Origin: Prostheceraeus crozeri
Lineage: Eukaryota; Platyhelminthes; Polycladida; Euryleptidae
Assembly (NCBI GenBank): GCA_907163375.1
Contig: CAJQUW010012891.1
Coordinates: 132,501-196,500, forward strand
DNA: 64,000 nucleotides
Direction: 5' to 3'
Shown here: positions 41,441 through 54,709 of the stretch, piece after piece
Numbering within the stretch: position 1 is the first letter of the stretch
How the letters are laid out: each line of letters starts with the position of its first letter
Translations under genes and position numbers: made by a program
The notes under the pieces: model-generated
Database searches by the model: none
Told to the model about the DNA's origin: nothing
Seen by the model: only the letters and a program-made list of their open reading frames with translations

Positions 41441-42760
41441 ATGTGAGTGTGGCGGTGGGTAGATGTATCTGGCAATATAGTGACCTAAGAGGTGGATTTT
41501 GTAAAATTCGGGTTAAGAGTGTAAATATTTTCTCTGGAAATGGGTGGTTGAACGGGCCTGTTTAGGGTTAGATGTAGATGTTGGGGGCGTTGATGGGTGT
41601 ATTACCAAGTTGGTGGAGTGCTTCATGTGCTCAACATGTGTCTGCATGCATGAACTTGGGGGTAAAGTGGAAATTTGAGGATGCAGAAGGTCGTAACTAG
41701 TGAGTAAGCGACACCGTTGGTTCAGTGGGTGGACACTTCACGGGTGATGTTCTCTATTTGGCAGATAGATGGAAGAATTTGTTCTCTTTAATGAGTGTTG
41801 CATCGGAATAGTGTATATTTTAGTGTTGGAATGGGTAGTGAATGGATGAGTTTTGGGTTAGCAACTTTAGCACGGACGGTCTGATGGCGTATATAACAGA
41901 TTTTAGTAGTATTTGAGGATAATTAGATTGAACTCTTAATTGCCTGTTTTTTGTTTGGCCGGTAGGCCCCAAAGTACGATGAAGGAAGTGCTGTTATTGT
42001 TGGCATGGGGGAGCTTATATTGGTGAAGGTCAAGTTTTTTTGATCTGGTTGTCAGGGCAATGGGGGGAAGCTATATTAACAGCAGCGTAAAGTCCTTGCG
42101 GCTGTTGTAAACCACTTAGTACAAATATAATGGCCGCTAGGCCCGGTTTTACACCATCGTGCGCCGCCGAATTGTATGTGGCTGTTTGGGTCGGTGCTAT
42201 CCAAGCCAGGGGATGATGGTAAGTAAATTTATTTCATTAGTACGATATTGTGGCAGTGACGGCCTACTTATTAATTGAATGGTGATAACGCTTGTAAAAT
42301 CCTTGCCACTATACCAGTAGGGTGCTGTTTAATAGCTTTCTCAAAGTGCTCGGATAGACGGCATTATCTTCGGGAAATCAGAGAAGAGACGTGTCTTGTT
42401 GCATTCTGCTTGGGGTAATATGGGTGATAGCTCAGCTGTTGGACGAAATTGAGGGTATTGTCTAATTAAATTAGACTGCCGTATATTATATGCTCCAATA
42501 CGCCGACAGTCGCTACATCAGTCATGATATGCCAAAATTTGGATCTACTTGGCATATGCTTGGTGGAGGGTGTACGTATCTTGGGTGGGACTAGAACTAA
42601 CTCGTTAGGTGCCAGCCAAAGATGGTAAGAAAACAAATTGTGATGAGTTTGTGGAATAGGTAAATGTTTATAAAAATATATTTTTGTCTTTGTTTCGTCG
42701 GAATAGTATTAGATTGTATTGTTGTATTAGTAATTCACACTTGTTATTGATCCCGGGCGA
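41441..42760. other. Block with strong G-over-C skew
   Basis: On the plus strand G is far more common than C, roughly three to one by hand count over 41461-41700, and the sequence is also T-rich. No open frame or known motif was found. It could be an expanded G/T-rich repeat, a transcription-associated skew, or foreign organellar sequence; I could not identify any rRNA or mitochondrial protein motif. Confidence 0.45.
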
Positions 42761-45234
42761 TTGGTCCGAGGGGGTGCTTGTCCGCAAGCATAAGAGCCTT
42801 TTTTCCATTGAGATAGCTCTGACACATTTGAAGTCCAAAATATTATAGTACACGCTGGCAATGACGTCCGTGCATTGGATATAAGAATAGTTGGTATAGA
42901 GATTGTTGCGGATTTCCCTTTTCCTCGCAAAAGGGGACCAAGAGTGTCTCCAGCGTTTTTCTGGGATTTTGCAGCTTGCTGACGGCAAGGAAACAGCGCT
43001 CACGATATTGCATTAAATGGTATCATTGTTTCCATTTTCCGACTAGTACAATGTGCAAAGTAAGAAAACTCAAGATGTTCAAATTTTCTGCAGTCAGGTT
43101 GATGCTTGACTTCATTCTGTTTTATCATTTTAGAGTGTGAGTTATTGACAGAGGAGTTAGAGTGATAATTAATCAACGTATTTTGAAAGAGGAAAAATCT
43201 CAAATATTATTAATGAGATCACTTTTTTCACGAGAGTTACTCGAATTAATTGATAAAGGAATTTGATGTGCAGCTTAATGCCAAATCTGTGCATCGGACT
43301 GAATCTGTCTACTCGTCGATTCGCTGTCCTCCAAGTGAGTCAGATGTCGTCAGATGTTCGGAAGTCAGTTGTATTAATTGTTTCATGACACCGATGAGAC
43401 TTAATTGGATGCCACACCTGAGGAGGATCATCACGAAAAGCTGGCTCCACGTGTCATCAAACGTAGGCAGATCTATGGATGAAAGAAAAGTGATTCGCAA
43501 ACGAAATTTTGGCTGATGAATTTATCTTTTCGGCAAACTAAAGTGTAAGTAGATTGATTTCGTCTCCACTATTTTACTTCTAGCATTTGCATAAATGAAG
43601 GAATTTTTAACGTCATGATTTTCGTTTAGAGAATGAGTTATGATTTGCATTCTTCTGCTGTCAGAAAAGAAGTTATTTCAATACATTTATAAAACGTGTT
43701 GCACCAATCGTGATGTTGATTTTTCCAGTATTGAACATGATTGATGCGATAGACTGGAGTATGCAGGTGGTCTGACGCTCGCTAAGTTGTTCTGGCCGAC
43801 AGGTGTGTTAATTCGTTGGACGACACAGTTTTAGGAAATGTCCGCGATCTCTTTATCAATCTATATCAATTGAGTACATCACCATTAGGTGATGCATCTG
43901 TGGGCGCCGGGGGAATTTTCCTCCAACTTTTTCAAAAACGTTGGCAATTTTCCCCACAGTTTCTGGGGAGGTTAATATCCCCTACCCACTTTGAACTATT
44001 ACCATGGTCTTTTTTTTGCGTACTTTATTTTACTTATTAAAGAAAGATAGCGGGGGGCAGCACAGGCAGAAATATTTCATGACTCTTTATTTTCTGATTC
44101 CCTAGACTTTGTTTTGTCCATCTTGTTGTATCAAACTACAGCTAGAAATGCGCATAGAGATTTTTTGGAGTGGAACTAGCACAATTTTGATGTTTTATAC
44201 AGCGCCGTCAAGCGAAACATCAAGCCTTTTGAGAAGAGTAATATTCGTAGTAGAATTTAAGCTGTTTAAAGCGCCTGGAATGTATAAGGATTTTCTTGGC
44301 AATTACATCAAGCAGGATTTACAGCTTTTCTAAGCTCTATCTTATTTCAAATGTCATGTGGGGGGAAGACTTTTTCTGAATCGAAATGTCTTGGTCGTTT
44401 AATGAGTAATGATATGTCCCGTTTAACAGTAGAACAATTGGATTTGTTTTACTTAAAATGTACTGTATAGGATGAGGGGAATTACTTAAGAGCCAAAAAA
44501 ACGTAACAGGAAATGTAACATCAAGTAGCCGGGGTGTATACAACATAAATAATGCATCGTCTAGTCATAAGTCAAACATCCTCAAAAATCGGAAATGTAT
44601 CGTCAGTGGAGGCCATGATCGGCAGGAAGGGATACTATGGAATATTATCAATTGTATTAGACGTGTAATCAGAGGGGTCGTAGATGTCATTCCATCTTTG
44701 GGGCCCGTTACTCCTTTTTTTTATTGCATTTTCTGGCGAATCTCAGGAAATGCATCCGATAGCGTCAAAAAAGCAGTTTCTCTTCCCTGGTAATCTCAGG
44801 AAGGATCCTTTAACTGTCAAATTTTTGAGTATTGACTTCAGCTGAATCTAGCATCCAGGTTCCCATTAATACTTTGGGAATGCAGAATCGATGCAATCTA
44901 AATGTCATACTAGAAATCACAACTTAGGACACTGGTATCGTTAATCAAGTTGGAAATGAGCAACCAATGGAAGGATAAAATTATAGGAGTGAGAAAGGTG
45001 CAATCAAAATCATTCTAATCTACTGCATTGAATGTGTACAACGTTTTCGTCAAGCATTCCCCATCCTCAACAATTATTTCATATTCGAATCTTGATCACT
45101 TGAGTTAGTTTTGAGTCCTGTTTCTTCATGATTGAGAAGGAATCAGTGACCTTGCAATTGTAGAAGGATTTCTGTTCAAGGGTCACGCGGATTTTTAGAA
45201 CATTACCGGCTTTGAATTCCATGATTGTTTAAAA
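42761..45234. other. No recognisable gene
   Basis: Short overlapping antisense frames only. A GC-rich patch at 43890-43975 contains GGGGGAATTTTCC and its approximate inverse GGCAATTTTCCCC, possibly a decayed transposon end. Confidence 0.3.
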
Positions 45235-45535
45235 GTGAAGGGGCCCTTCACGAGCTGAATACGTCCTTCATTATCTAAATGGGTACCACAGAATATCAAG
45301 AGGGGCCCTCAAATTTCAAAAGGTCACCTTTACAATCTAAAAGAAACCCTCGCGATCTCAAGAGGGCCCTCACAATGTGAAAAGGGATCCTTCACAATCT
45401 CAAAGGGCCCCTCACGATGTCAAAAGGGCCCCATCACAATCTTGAAGGGCCCCCTCACAATCTTAATCGGCCTCTCACACACCCTTCACAGTCTAAAAGG
45501 GGTCTCATAACAATCTTAAGAAAGCTGCTTAAAGC
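45235..45535. repeat. Degenerate minisatellite, GGGCCCCTCACAATCT-like units
   Basis: Units of roughly 25-30 bp recur ten or so times, for example AGAGGGCCCTCACAATGTGA, AAGGGCCCCTCACGATGTCA and AAGGGCCCCCTCACAATCTT. The GGGCCC core is self-complementary. Units are diverged and unequal in length. Confidence 0.75.
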
Positions 45536-48180
45536 AACTTATTTGTTTCCTTGGCAACTCATAAATTTGCAAGAATGGGCGTTTTGGTATAGCAGAGTTA
45601 CACTTCCTAGTATTTCCGAAGCCGTGGTTTGTTGCTGGAATACACAAGAAGTTGTCGTCAGGCACTCCTGGCCAAATTTGGAAGATTTCTGAGTTTGATT
45701 CTCTCCAGAAGGCTATGAAGAACGTCAAATTTTCTTGTGGTCTGGGGGGCAGGGCATTTGTTTGCTACACAAATTCGATCATATCGCTGACCACTCCAAT
45801 CTATTGCTCGTGTCTTTGATGTTTTTGCTCTCTGATTCCACCGGTTATTTATCTAATTTTCTATCTGCGGACCACAAGAAATACACCGTTGTCTGTTTCT
45901 CTATCAGAAATTTTCTTGGGCTCTCTTTGCAGTAATCACCTTCTCTTCTTGGGTGAGATTCTTTCTGCATGAAGTCTGATCAATGCACGCAGACGATTAA
46001 TGTTACTTCGACACACATCAAATTCGATGTGGAAGAGAGATTTCGTAGAATAGTGGGACTCGATCGACAGAGAAGCGATCAACCTGAATTGTGTTGTTCA
46101 TTACCAGGTGTCACTTGTTCCTTATTCTTGGATTTCATCGAGTTCAAAAATTGTGACTTTTGAATGAAGTTCAAGGGGGTCGGGGACCGTCGGATAGATT
46201 CACAATGAGGTTCAGTTCTAGGCGTGAGTTGACAGTCTGAGGCCAGGATATAAGATTGAATCGATAGGTAGTCTGTTCACAAGACGACAAGTCACGAGTA
46301 ACTTCTCTCAGAAGGTGCGCAAATTTCAATGATGTTCAAGGTTCTCGAGTAATTACCCATCTCAATGTTTGTGGATGAGAATCCGGTGGTGGATTGCGTG
46401 AAATTTCCGAAATTCTCGAGCAATGTGCCGATTTGATTTCCTTTGTCGACGTATTTTCTATCATCAATGACCAAGGTATGGAAAGATGAGTTCCTGCCGT
46501 GTAGTGTTGACTCATCTTGTTCGAATTGTAGTCTATGGAACCGATTTTCCAGATTCTGTGTAGATTGCTGCAGCATTATTTTAGAAGTCGGATACATCCA
46601 GGATAGCTCACGATTGGAAGAAGCCAGCTATCGACTTGACGAAGATTTCCGAAGGATCATTAGCTGCATCACAGGCTGTTGAAGGTTGTAGTCTTCTGAT
46701 TACTCTTTTGATACGTGTGTGAGGCCATGCAAAAGGCATCCAAGGACTTTCAGTCAATTCTAATACCTCGTCGGAACATTGCCATGCGTAGTCGCGTCAC
46801 TCATAGCAGTCGCGAATTCATCTGTACTGCAATAGACTTTCGACATCGATGGAACATTTCATTCTAATTAATCCCACGCAGACACTGTGATGTATTTACT
46901 GTTTCTCCAGTATCAGGTGCCTCTATCCGACGAATTGAAAGGTTCAACTCCGATTGCAATAGGAAATGTAGCCGGTACGTGGGCTAGTCAATAGAAGAAA
47001 TGCAGTCACTTCCTAAGAAACTCTCAGGATGTTACTTCTTTAGCGTCCGTTTAGAAATCGAGAGGTTTATTGCGTATGACGGGAAATCATTCTCTTGGAA
47101 AAAGTTCTGCATTTTTTACATCGATTTCGTTTATTTTCCTCGTTCGGCAACGTCGGAATTACATTTTTTCTTGGCACCGCATTTTGGTCTCCACTAGGAA
47201 TGTCATATCTGTCGTTCAAAGCTTTCGGACAAATGTTTGCGAAAATGATCGATTTTGACGAAACGAATAGATAGATATGGTCCCTCAGCGATTGTTTGAG
47301 CTATGTAGACGATTCGAGCTTTAGGAGCGTCATAAGCTTCTCTTATTTAAGGCCTTTTGGCACTACCTTATGTGGTATACTTGTGAGGAACCCCAAAGGA
47401 AGTTTCGATGGTTGATTGACGAGATGGAGATGCCCTTATCTTTTCACCGCCTTCTTTGGCTTTCTAACTCTCTGACATCTCCATGCTGAAGATCGGGAGT
47501 AGATTTTCGGATGATTGTCTTTCAATGTCTGAACATATTGGTAGTCGATCCATCCTTCACCTTTACACTCGGAGATCCTACAGCCACCTGTGAGAACATT
47601 TGCGCTGACGTCTTGCAATTGTCCTATAAGTAAAATAACGATGTATTTGTGATTTCTGTTTCGTGGACATAACCGACGGTAATTGGGGGAGCGTAGAATG
47701 CCGGAAATTGACTACTGAAGCATAGCTCTCTCGATCGAAGGCGATCATTGAGAACAATGTCTAGCTTTCTTTAACCCAATCAGTGATCCAAATTTGCCAA
47801 ACGAGTTTCGCTCACCTGCTAGCTCACCCTAATCAATCTATTTTTAGCTCCCTAAGAAATAGTGCACGGAGTCAAGGACAATGCCAACGGCCGCGACTGA
47901 CTCATAGCTTCAACCACAGAATTGGACTTCATAAACTGACATCACAGCTTAGACACATCAATAGGTACTGCCTGAGCCGATTCTGGTGATAGCACGTAGG
48001 AGTAGCAGTCTAGCACAGCAACTTGTTTGATGATCAAGTAACCATCCTACATGTAGCTAGCTGGGAGGAATCACAGATAATTTCAATTAAGAAATCGTTC
48101 TCGTGTATTGTACATGAAATGAATTGGGTTTGACCACTTCCCATACCTGTATTGACCTGAATTGGGAAATGTAGCATTTA
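45536..48180. other. 2.6 kb without a recognisable gene
   Basis: Somewhat less AT-rich than average. Frames up to 101 codons occur on both strands with no motif or splice support. I see nothing I can assign. Confidence 0.3.
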
Positions 48181-48300
48181 TTTATCAAAACGAAAAAATC
48201 GAACTGAAAATCGCGATCTCTTGTGATTACCGATCGATTTTCGATTTTTCAATTCCGATCGCTTTAAATCGCCGCACCCTAATCACTACTGCCATTCAAC
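48181..48300. repeat. Possible MITE end with GATCG-rich sequence
   Basis: GAAAATCGCGATCTCTTG, ACCGATCGATTTTCGATTTT and CCGATCGCTTTAAATCGCCG crowd this stretch, which ends CGCACCCTAATCAC. Dense GATCG/CGATC words of this kind mark the ends of some animal hAT MITEs, but no matching opposite end was fixed. Confidence 0.3.
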
Positions 48301-49289
48301 TGTTATTTTCGTAGTGTTCCCCTGCGATCGGCGGCGCTTTCAGGCATTCTCCACACCCGCAAGATCAAATACTACAGAGCTGTGGAGAAACTCACGTCGA
48401 TCTCAATATTTCTATAACCGTTCGCTGACTTTATGACGAAAAGATAGTGATGGTTTCGATCGGCGCGATCGGCAGCGATCGGATTTTACACCGACCCGCC
48501 AAGTTACCTTTTAGTGAATTCACTGAACGCCACACTAAATTCAATCAGCTGATTTGTGAAACGTGTATTTAAAATAATTGTGTTAACTAAACAAATATAA
48601 AAGCTCACAAAAAGCAAAATTTCATTAACCTTACAGAGAAGAAGGTTCTGTAATAACCAATTAGGATGAAGATCTTGGAACTGCTAAAGAATAACTCACA
48701 CAAGTCACTCAAGTGTCCTTGACCTGGTATAAATAAAGATTCATGCTGAGTGTGCAAATCATGAACATGCAAAGAGTGGCAATTCAAACCCGATATCCTT
48801 TCTAAAAAATTCCCCAGAGGAGCTCCTCCAGAAGGCGTTCACGCTCGAATCATGCTTGACGGAGAGGTAATAAGTACTACACTTGTCCCGGACCAATTGC
48901 AAACTTCGTTCACAAGCATGACCAAATCCCTGGAAGTGTTGCTTCTGGCACCAGTTATGAATCTGCCTTTATACGGATTCTTGTGCAATTATGGTACTCA
49001 GAAAAGTCTAGGTAAAACCATTGACTCATCTTTAATCGTTATGCCAAAGGATTATTAAATTATTATCTTCAAAAAAAATAGTACTGTGTGTTTATATAAC
49101 TAACTGCATAACTCAGTGAACTCTTTGGAAATATGATATATCGAGTTATATTAGACCAAGCATGTTTTTGTGAGAGGAAAGTTTTCTCAAGGTAATATTT
49201 GCGAAGTTTTCCTAAATATCAATATTAGATTTTTTTATTCTTATGGCAGTTATAAGTATCACTTAATAATTATCACTTACTTGCAAGTT
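48301..49289. other. No recognisable gene
   Basis: AT-rich DNA with short frames only. Confidence 0.35.
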
Positions 49290-49340
49290 CTTTGTATTTT
49301 AAATTTCTAAATACGTTGGCCATACCCGAGTTTGAATAAT

Positions 49341-49807
49341 GGAGTTGATTTGTGCTAATAGCCTTGCGGGTATAAAATAAAAATACTCTGTTGAGTAAAT
49401 TTTCGATTTAATCTTCGTCAGACTCTCACATTTGATGAAGGCATGAATAACAAGAGCTTTTATAAGAAAGATGAAAAGAAAGATTGTCACTTCACAATTA
49501 GGAAGATTCTCTGATGCCATCAATCCGGCAGGGTGTCAAGTTACATCACCGTTGGATATTTTCCCCCCGCCTCCTGTGATGAGCGGTCAGCAAACGCGGT
49601 GAGGGGCGATGATTGTTCCTGTCTATTGTCACAGGTGGGTCGGTCTGTTGACAAAAATCTTAGCGTGCGGTTTCCCATGCAGCCATTCATCAGGTTGCTT
49701 TCTTTGGCGATATGAAATGCCTCTAATGCTAGGCGCGTACGATTGCACTTTTCTTTCCCCTAGGATCATCCATCTTGATTGTGTGGCCGTTGTTTGTGCC
49801 ATGCTGC
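49341..49807 (-). repeat. Inverted repeat, left copy (PLE 3' end)
   Basis: 467 bp matching 55313-55774 in reverse complement with only a few differences and small length changes. It covers the end of the GIY-YIG frame and the 3' UTR, including the tail stem-loop CTGACGAAGATTAAATCGAA. Confidence 0.92.
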
Positions 49808-50289
49808 TGAAGATGCTGGTGGACATGCGATGAGGGGGAATTCAAATGTTCTAATATTCGAGAACGGGCAGTTCTCTCACTCTGTCCGATGTACACTGCT
49901 TTGCAAGTTGGGTGGGAACACATGATTTTGTACACAATATGCTTAGTAAAGCACACTCCTTTTGAAATAGATGTCTCGCAGGCTAGGCATTGTTTGGGGC
50001 AATTTTGCACTTCCTTCTTTGGTCTCAAACTTCTTGACAGGGGAGGCTCGGTAGTGTAGATAATGCGGATGTCGTCGTGTAAATCAGTCTCTCTGAGTAT
50101 TTTGCTCATTTGTCTTCTCTGCCTCTCGTTAAAGTAGGGAATTTTTAGGTAGGTAGTCGGTGGGCTTCTCTTTGTTTCGCTTGCGTTTCTATTTTTGACT
50201 GATAGGATGTTGTTGTCAATGAAGTTCTCAGGATAGCCGTTTCTCCTGAACGCGTCTTTCATCTCTGATAGTGCTTCATCGGCATTCAT
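49729..50289 (-). pseudogene. Penelope-like protein C-terminal part with GIY-YIG domain
   Basis: The frame reads MKDAFRRNGYPENFIDNNIL, then YLKIPYFNERQRRQMSKILR, the cysteine motif NCPKQCLACET, and the GIY-YIG domain: HIVYKIMCSHPTCKAVYIGQ followed by SERTARSRILEHLNSPSS. LxIPYxxxxxxxxxxxLR is the end of the reverse transcriptase region, and YKIxC ... VYIGQ ... R ... EH is the endonuclease core (Tyr, Tyr, Arg conserved). The upstream catalytic reverse transcriptase is absent, so the copy is truncated. Confidence 0.85.
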
Positions 50290-50387
50290 GGGACTGGTAT
50301 TTCTGAGGGTGCGATGAGTCTCTGCTGTGACGAGGTTGCGCTTTCTGCTTGCGGGTACGGTAGCTCCATACGGTAGACATGCTCCAC
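50212..50387 (-). repeat. 176-bp direct duplication, left copy
   Basis: Identical to 55133-55308. It begins GTTGTCAATGAAGTTCTCAG and ends ACATGCTCCAC immediately before the LTR. It is PLE coding sequence. Confidence 0.95.
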
Positions 50388-50831
50388 TGTAAGAACAATG
50401 CTCTCTCTGGTAAGAACGAATTTCTGGCCCAAACTCACTTAAGTATATTGAAGCAATATATCAAAATACACTTACGACCACTTAAGTCACCAGTTTACAA
50501 TACGTACAAACCGAAACTGTCAGATCACAAAATTGCTTAGTAACAGCTTCTCAAAAGTCAAAAAAGCTATATCATCAATAATCACAGAAATTACTGGCTT
50601 ACTATGACACATACATAGTCTGTTATAAAAACACTAACGCTTAGATTCTATATACAGTCCAGGATCGCATAGCTATATCAACTTACCATCAAATATCAAT
50701 GTTACCGCGAACGCAAGATTTCTAGGTTCAGCCGATAATAAAAATGCGATCAACTCGCGAAATTTCATATAAGGTCATGAGAGAATCGAGTAATTAAATG
50801 ACACGTTAAAACAAAAGTAATAACTCTTACA
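50388..50831 (-). repeat. 3' LTR
   Basis: 444 bp, starting TGTAAGA and ending TCTTACA, a perfect 7-bp terminal inverted repeat. Identical as far as I can see to the 5' LTR except for about 21 extra bases near its outer end. Confidence 0.93.
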
Positions 50832-50882
50832 TCCCCCCATGATTTGTAAATCATTGGCAGGATACTTGGACACATGAACAGT

Positions 50883-52661
50883 TCAACGAATCAGAAAGTC
50901 TGATAGGTGGTTTGGTCTTCGTCTTGTACGTTCACTTCTGCGAGGTTGAGTAGGCACCGTCACATTGGCGTCAGTAATTCCTTGAATTGCATCTTGTACA
51001 GAAATATCACTACAATCACTGAGGCTTGAGTAAGAATGATTGTCATTTTCATCAGAAGAGAAGGAGTCCGAATTATCAGATAGTTCACCATAAGTTGCAG
51101 TTTTTGAAGGGACGCGTCGCAGATGAGAGATGTGTCTCACAATACCATCGTTGTCTATTTCGAGTGATACCAAAGATTTGATTGAAGTTACTCTGTGCGG
51201 TCCGGTCCAAGCAGAATCACATTTACCATCACTTCTAACATAAACCTTGTCACCAACAACAAAAGGATTTCTCTCGTTATATTCCACATTCGATTGCACT
51301 TCAGAAGGCCTTTTCCACTCACTGACATCCTCACACATAAGCGGTCGCTCTCCACTAACGCTTGGCATTCGACTCCGAACATGAAACAACAATGTAAATG
51401 GAGGAACGTGACCAAAACTGCTGGTAGAATTGTACCAAAAAACACACTGATGAACTGAATTTCTCGAACGAGCGATCATTGTCTTTATGGTCTTGTGATT
51501 CCTTTCACTGATGCCATTTCCACGAGGTCTGTACGCACAACAGTATTCTTGGACAACACCCCATTCACTCATCAAGTTTTTAAAATCAACACTTCTGTAC
51601 ACTGCACCATTATCAGACAGGATTACTGCAGGGGGTCCGAATTCAGCAAAAATTTCATTGAAATGCGTACAGACTTCACTTGATGATCCACTTGTGAGTT
51701 GTTTCCAAATGCAGTACCTTGAACCCATATCTATAACTGTTAAGTATAGCCTGTTCCCAACATGAGTCATATCAGTAGACAACTTCTTCCACACTTCATT
51801 CGATGACAAAAACCCTTTTCGATAATGAGGATTGACAGATGGACCAATTCTCGAACACTCATCGCATTTCGATAAAACTGCAGCTACTCTGTCTCTTGTT
51901 ATGACTTCTCCATGCTTCAATTTAGCTAATGTCATCGTTCTGTGTACACCCAAGTGATGTTGACGATGAATATTTAGAATCGATTCATCAATGGATTTGT
52001 TGTTCCCAACATTACCCGCAGAACAGGCATTCATGATAGGCTTAACGTCCTTGGAAGACAACCAAGATTTGGGGACACGCGTCAGCTTATCGGCTATGTT
52101 TTCCTCCGACCTCACGAGTTGAACTTCAACCTTCAATTCTTCTTGTTTTCCGAGCTCCCGCAAAATATCAATACGACGGCGAATAAGCAGTTCAGACAGG
52201 GCATGAGTATGGACATTATGTGTGTCACTAAAAGCCGACCTCAACCACCCACTGACGGTTGACGAATCCGTTTTGAGCACGAACGTCTTGACCTTCCACT
52301 TTAGTGCGATGTTGATTCCCTTGATGGCAGCATCGAGCTCGCTGATATTGATGTGCGACGTGTCATTCTTCTTTCGTAGCCATGCTGCGTCTTCTACGAC
52401 TTGCGAATCGATCGTAACCACAACTCCCAAAGCCAGATTACTGGCGTCAGTCCACACTGTCAAAGCACCATTTTCAGGAGCCAACCATCGACCAGCAACT
52501 GGGTCGTCGCCTGAACGTAGTCTTTCATTCACTTGCACAACTTTGTCCATCGTCTCTTTGCTCACGTTTTCATCCCATCCGATACTTTCTTCTGCCGTTG
52601 TACGTTGTAGAAACGCGCAAGTGACCCGCAACCAACCACAAACCGGAAGTGTCCTAACCAT
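50883..52661 (-). pseudogene. LTR element pol: RNase H and integrase part
   Basis: Contains an RNase H signature (WTDASNLALGVVV), an integrase zinc-binding HHCC region (HxxxH within RQHHLGVHRTMTL and a later CDEC) and the integrase catalytic core with Asp in LTVIDMG, Asp in VILSDNG and Glu in GISERNHKT. A chromodomain was not recognised. Part of the fossil LTR element described for 50388-55132. Confidence 0.88.
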
Positions 52662-52827
52662 TCCCCCAAAACCTTATGCACTTGCCGTCTCGTCATCATT
52701 TCTTTTGCTACTTCCGGCAACTGGCTGTCTCGAGTCCATCGTAGATTCTTATCAACCTTCAAACCCAGTACCCTCACACTCTCAGTCCCCAGTCGCTCAG
52801 CAGGTTTCGTGACTAAACCAAACTCCT

Positions 52828-54048
52828 TCAATTGAGACACGACTTCTCGACACTTGTCACGGTTTCGTTCACATATATGTCATCAATGTAACTCGTAGCC
52901 GCTGCCTCAACGTTTCTGTCACGCCCCAGAACATTTTCGACAATCTTCGTCATCACCTTCGGAGCGATGTTCAATCCGAATCCCAACCTGGTCAAGACGA
53001 AAGTCTTGCCCTTCCAACGAACTGCTTGATACGGCCACAATGATTGATCGATCCTGACTTGAAGATAAGCTTTTTTGAGGTCAACAACGGAGCAACTTGG
53101 TCCCAGCCTCCTCCACTCTCTCAAACGGTCCTGGCATAAAGGTGTAGCAGATCCAGTGTGACTAACAATAAAGTCATTCAAATAGCGGAAATCAAGCACA
53201 GGTCGCACCTTCACAGTCTCTCCCTTCTCTTGCCTAACGCTCATGAGAGGCAATGCATTCTTAATGTCGCCATCTCTTGCTCTGTCCCAAGGAACAAGCA
53301 CACCGTCGGAGATCCATGCCTCAATTTCCCGATCGAACAACTCCAGATCATCATCTTTCACCTTATAATTGCATCTTCGACTGTTATCTGGTGGAGGAGC
53401 ACTTTTCCATTTCCAACTCACTGTCCAAGTCCCATCAAAAGAAGCACGAAAGTCAATGTCATCAATAATGTCATCTTGACGCAAACTAGCTGACGCAATA
53501 CCGTTGCTTTTTACGAGCGGCATGTCAATGCACTGCATCATCGCAGTGGAAAGTCCAAGTTTCACTTTCCTACTATCACCATCAAAATTAGGTGGAATCC
53601 ACAGACCAACTCGGCCGATGACATCTAGTCCCACGATCAAGTCAACATCAAGCGGCAATCTTGGCAGCACATTTGCATCGACTGGTCCAACATTGTACTC
53701 ACTTTCACCAACAGTAACGTTGGGCAACTTAACACAACCTTTGGTATTAACGAACCTACAGTCCATTATTTCTAGAGAGAATGTTTCGGCTGTCATTTTG
53801 CGGTTTCCTACAAATCGCCAAGAAACCATTGACATACTACAGCCACAGTCGATCATCACTATGCAGTCTTTGTTGTCAACTTTACCAGGAACAATTATAG
53901 CTCTGGTGTTTGTTGCTGTTGTGGCAATAGCAATTGGTTGCGTAAAGGCTTCTGAGAACCGGGGGCAATCGGAGAGGACGTTGCCCCCTGTTCGACGTTT
54001 AAAGATACCGCAGAGCAATTGTGCTTCATGTGACCACGCTGTCCACAT
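52828..54048 (-). pseudogene. LTR element pol: protease and reverse transcriptase part
   Basis: An aspartic protease motif (VMIDCGCSMSMVS) precedes a reverse transcriptase with KVRPVLDFRYLN, SVVDLKKAYLQ (motif A) and SYIDDIYVNE (motif C). The order and spacing are ordinary for a Ty3/gypsy-like pol. Part of the fossil LTR element. Confidence 0.88.
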
Positions 54049-54683
54049 TTATGACAAGTGATTCTACAGTCCTTTTGAAGATGACCTATGCGTTGACAAC
54101 AGTAGCATCTGAGCGCTTTTTCAGCGTGACTGCCGACCCTTCTATTCTCAGATGGTGCATACACGCCACTACAAGCAGTTATTTCCGAAGCGGATGGAGT
54201 CACAGATGGGGTGATTCTTTTAGCAACACTCAATACCATCGTGTACGTAAGATTGTTCCCCAGAAATAAGACCACCTGTTCACGAATGTTTCTTGGCAAA
54301 GATTCCAGCAACACTATACCTGATATGTACTCGAATGGGTCACCACCTGCACATGAAATTGTCATGAGTTTCCGAATATTATCCCCTACTGCATCAATTG
54401 AATCCCCTATGTGCACTCTTTTTGACAATGCCGATCGCCACGCATCTACCCTTCGCAACCCAAACGCATTTCTTAGAGCAGCTTTAATGGCAGTGGCGTC
54501 CTTCCTGTCTGATTCAGACAGATTTTTCCACGTATCATATGCTGGACCCTCAAGATACATCGTCAGCAATTGAGCTTCCTTCTCTTTTAACCCATCAATG
54601 TCCACCGCCACCTCAAACTTATCAATCCAACGCTCAACCTCATCTTCCCCTGTATAATTACTCACTTTCTTCATTGCCTTCAT
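53895..54683 (-). pseudogene. LTR element gag part
   Basis: A 262-codon region with a capsid-like helical first half (VERWIDKFEVAVDIDGL, then ALRNAFG) and two CCHC zinc knuckles, CYCCQRIGHLQKDC and CHKCGQRGHMKHNC. It overlaps the protease region, as many members of this group do between gag and pol. Confidence 0.88.
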
Positions 54684-54709
54684 ATCGATTGTTATACGCC
54701 CGGATAGCT

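Noticed and set aside
41441-42760. Mitochondrial insertion
   Set aside because: G/T richness suggests it, but I could not recognise any mitochondrial gene or rRNA core. Left as a skewed block.
49676-49700. CTGATGA ... GAAAC inside the PLE coding region (minus strand)
   Set aside because: The match lies in conserved protein-coding sequence, stem II would be only three base pairs, and stem I is missing.
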